NCBI GenBank assembly: GCA_029983595.1
Contig: JASBZD010000090.1
Location: 1 to 5,056, forward strand
Direction: 5' to 3'
Source of the DNA: Peptoniphilaceae bacterium
GTDB taxonomy: Bacteria; Bacillota; Clostridia; Tissierellales; Peptoniphilaceae
DNA length: 5,056 nt
The notes under the pieces were generated by a model. That model made no database searches. It was not told where the DNA came from and saw only the letters and a list, made by a program, of their open reading frames with translations. Of this stretch, positions 3,924-5,056 are shown one piece after another; positions within the stretch are counted from its first letter, which is position 1, and the number at the start of each line of letters is the position of its first letter. The translations under genes and the position numbers were made by a program.

Positions 3924-3977
3924 TTAGTAATAAAATTATTGAAAAAAGTAGGTGAGCTGTTAAAAGATTATGAGTAA
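3924..3977 (+). pseudogene. 3' tail of a lost reading frame overlapping the 95-residue gene
   Basis: After a stop at 3921-3923 the frame reads LVIKLLKKVGELLKDYE and ends at TAA 3975-3977, overlapping the following ATG (3970) by 8 bases. The helix-like KKVGELLKDYE has AGGTGAG within it as the only upstream ribosome-binding candidate for the next gene. It reads like the C-terminus of a gene whose body has been lost at the junction. A chance short frame cannot be excluded. Confidence 0.35.
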
Positions 3978-4257
3978 TATAATTAATATTTTTTTAGATA
4001 AAATTGCTAATGCTATAAATAATGCTGAAGATATAGAGCTTTTTGAGGAATTTGACGATATTGAAACATTCTTTCTTAGAAACTATGACTTAATAGAGGA
4101 GTCTAACTTAGAAATAGCTCAGCTAGGATTTGAATTACAGACAAATATATCTGAACTTGACACTAGTGAAGACAATGAGGAATTTTTAAATAATATTGAT
4201 ATAATATTTAGAAAGATGACGAAATTAAATGAAAATAATTTGTGGATTAAAGATTAG
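3970..4257 (+). CDS. Acidic helical protein, 95 residues, immunity-like
   Basis: The ATG at 3970 is the first start in the frame. The ribosome-binding candidate AGGTGA (3950-3955) is 14 bases away, longer than usual, so translation may be coupled to the overlapping upstream tail. The product is strongly acidic, rich in Asp/Glu/Asn, predicted all-helical, with no signal peptide or membrane segment. Helices lie around residues 3-18, 22-35 and 38-55, and a C-terminal EEFLNNIDIIFRKM segment around 70-83. The pattern YDLIEESNLEIAQL followed by an acidic linker and EFL...I resembles small proteins that sit after polymorphic toxins as immunity factors; this is from memory and not a firm family call. 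It would act by binding a cytosolic toxin domain. Confidence 0.75.
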   Translation: MSNIINIFLDKIANAINNAEDIELFEEFDDIETFFLRNYDLIEESNLEIAQLGFELQTNISELDTSEDNEEFLNNIDIIFRKMTKLNENNLWIKD

Positions 4258-4266
4258 AAAAAATGA

Positions 4267-4386
4267 TTAGATTTAAACAAGTACATTAAAAGGAAGGATA
4301 TTATTTATATCATTGGTGCATAGACAATAAAAGGAGATAACCCAAGATTTAAAACAGCTTATAGAAAAGATGAAAAAAATAAATGA
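4267..4386 (+). pseudogene. Broken reading frame with internal stop, overlapping the 64-residue gene
   Basis: From 4267 one frame reads LDLNKYIKRKDIIYIIGA, a TAG at 4321-4323, then TIKGDNPRFKTAYRKDEKNK to TGA 4384-4386, overlapping the next start (4370) by 17 bases. Residue composition is protein-like on both sides of the stop (GDNPRFKTAYR especially). It may be the decayed 3' end of an upstream partner gene. The family is not recognised, and chance coding is possible. Confidence 0.3.
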
Positions 4387-4564
4387 ATTTGACAAAGTTA
4401 AAATCAAATCCAATAACAAAATTGGAGACGTCATTGATATTATGAATAATAATGGCGAAGATATTTACGTAATAGAAACTGATGGACGAGAGAAAATCAA
4501 TGATGATCTAGAGATATGGAAATTATATTATTTAAAATTTAATGAAATCGAATTATGTGATTAA
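4370..4564 (+). CDS. Small beta-barrel-like acidic protein, 64 residues
   Basis: The ATG at 4370 starts MKKINEFDKVKIKSNNKIGD. The strong AAGGAG at 4331-4336 lies over 30 bases upstream, and the frame is open from 4331 (KEITQDLKQLIEKM), so the original start may have been further up and lost. The pattern FDKVKIK...IGDVIDI...YVIETDG...WKLYYL...EIEL suggests alternating strands of an SH3/KOW-like barrel. Similar short proteins occur among polymorphic-toxin immunity arrays in Firmicutes (from memory, not verified). There are no membrane segments. A weak hairpin follows its stop. Confidence 0.65.
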   Translation: MKKINEFDKVKIKSNNKIGDVIDIMNNNGEDIYVIETDGREKINDDLEIWKLYYLKFNEIELCD

Positions 4565-4572
4565 ATAAAATT

Positions 4573-4594
4573 AGACAGATTAATGGCTGTAATT
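4573..4594 (+). terminator. Weak or decayed terminator after the 64-residue gene
   Basis: AGACAG at 4573-4578 is followed by GCTGT (4586-4590) and AATTTT. Only ACAG/CTGT still pair. The wording (AGACAG...CTGT...TTTTACATT) parallels the intact terminator at 4975-4999, suggesting common origin with decay. Confidence 0.35.
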
Positions 4595-4642
4595 TTACAT
4601 TTTAGACATTAAAAAACATGGAAATTAAGTCGACGAATATAA

Positions 4643-4744
4643 AATAGAAATATAAATCTAACTCTAACTCCAGAAGTAGAAACTAGAAAAAAAGACAAAA
4701 AGATGCTAGTTTTTCTTGAGTATTTAAATAAGGAGCTAAAATAA
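4643..4744 (+). pseudogene. 3' tail of a lost reading frame overlapping the 74-residue gene
   Basis: After TAA at 4640-4642 the frame reads NRNINLTLTPEVETRKKDKK, then MLVFLEYLNKELK, ending at TAA 4742-4744. Its last base is the first of the next ATG (TAATG). The one-base overlap and protein-like composition suggest the C-terminus of an operon partner whose body is missing. No ribosome-binding site or full-length start is present. The family is not recognised. Confidence 0.4.
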
Positions 4745-4968
4745 TGGGAGATTACAAGATGGATTATTGGGAAAATGCAAGAATAGTTGGTAATAATAAA
4801 GAATTTAAAAACAGACCTAGTTGGTTACCTGAAAAGTGGACCCTTGCAGACCCAATTGGTATTGCTTTAGAAGAAATAAAAAACTTAACGAGAGAAGAGT
4901 TTTTATTACTCCAAAAAGAAGAATATATTCCGCCTGATTATAAAGTGGAAGACTGGATAGAAGAATAA
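4744..4968 (+). CDS. Acidic Trp-rich protein, 74 residues, function unknown
   Basis: The ATG at 4744 follows AAGGAG (4730-4735) with an 8-base spacer and overlaps the upstream stop by one base. A second in-frame ATG is at 4756. The product carries four Trp residues, including SWLPEKWTLADP, then a helix IGIALEEIKNLTREEFLLLQKEE and an acidic end KVEDWIEE. There are no membrane segments or catalytic motifs. I do not recognise the family. Size, acidity and position after a truncated frame match the two neighbouring small ORFs, suggesting a set of orphan immunity-type genes. A strong terminator follows 6 bases after the stop. Confidence 0.75.
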   Translation: MGDYKMDYWENARIVGNNKEFKNRPSWLPEKWTLADPIGIALEEIKNLTREEFLLLQKEEYIPPDYKVEDWIEE

Positions 4969-4974
4969 GAAATC

Positions 4975-4999
4975 AGACAGTTTAGCGACTGTCTTTTTT
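4975..4999 (+). terminator. Intrinsic terminator after the 74-residue gene
   Basis: AGACAGT (4975-4981) pairs with ACTGTCT (4988-4994) around a 6-base loop, followed by a run of Ts to 4999. Confidence 0.85.
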
Positions 5000-5001
5000 A
5001 A

Positions 5002-5039
5002 TGTCTTTTTACATTCTAATAACTCCAACAAAAAAGACA
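5002..5039. terminator. Long-loop inverted repeat, possible bidirectional terminator
   Basis: TGTCTTTTT (5002-5010) is complementary to AAAAAGACA (5031-5039), 9 bp with a 20-base loop. On the minus strand it would end in TGTCTTTTTT-type sequence. No gene is visible from 5000 to 5056. Confidence 0.35.
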
Positions 5040-5056
5040 AACTTCTTAGATTTTCT

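Noticed and set aside
4629..4656. Promoter starting at the second GTCGAC (4629-4634)
   Set aside because: The best -10 match, TATAAA at 4651-4656, gives a 15-base spacer and the -35 box is weak. This is not enough to call.

Overview
The window is AT-rich, with clostridial-style gene content: a MgtE magnesium channel, tRNA-Ser, the large Gram-positive-type SRP RNA and one-piece tmRNA. This fits a low-GC Firmicute of the Clostridia/Tissierellia kind. I cannot name the species from sequence alone.

Bases 1-2171 look like ordinary chromosome. The left edge cuts into mgtE, which ends at an intrinsic terminator. A strong sigma-A-type promoter then drives a stable-RNA cluster: tRNA-Ser(GGA), SRP RNA starting about two bases after the tRNA CCA, a terminator-like hairpin, and tmRNA followed by its own strong terminator.

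Bases 2172-3902 look like accessory DNA inserted at the 3' end of the tmRNA gene. The tmRNA terminator recurs near-perfectly at 3861-3902 (41 of 42 bases), preceded by a diverged, shortened copy of the tmRNA acceptor/T-arm region. Between the two copies are direct repeats, hairpins and only very small genes: a decayed unknown ORF, a 39-residue helical protein, a ribbon-helix-helix regulator, two similar one-pass membrane peptides (the first split by a frameshift in an A-run), and a charged 62-residue protein. No integrase is present, so this is either a remnant or a non-autonomous element. The diverged tmRNA-like end has its own candidate promoter and terminator and might be a small tRNA-like RNA.

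Bases 3903-5056 hold three small acidic ORFs (95, 64 and 74 residues). Each is preceded and slightly overlapped by the 3' tail of another, now missing, reading frame. Two of the units end in related hairpin terminators. The layout resembles an array of orphan immunity genes from polymorphic-toxin systems, but that is inference: no toxin domain is visible.

The most noteworthy items are the tRNA-like element at 3811-3898, the hairpin and possible pseudoknot ahead of the ribbon-helix-helix gene, the compact membrane-peptide operon, and the tail-plus-small-ORF cassettes at the right end.
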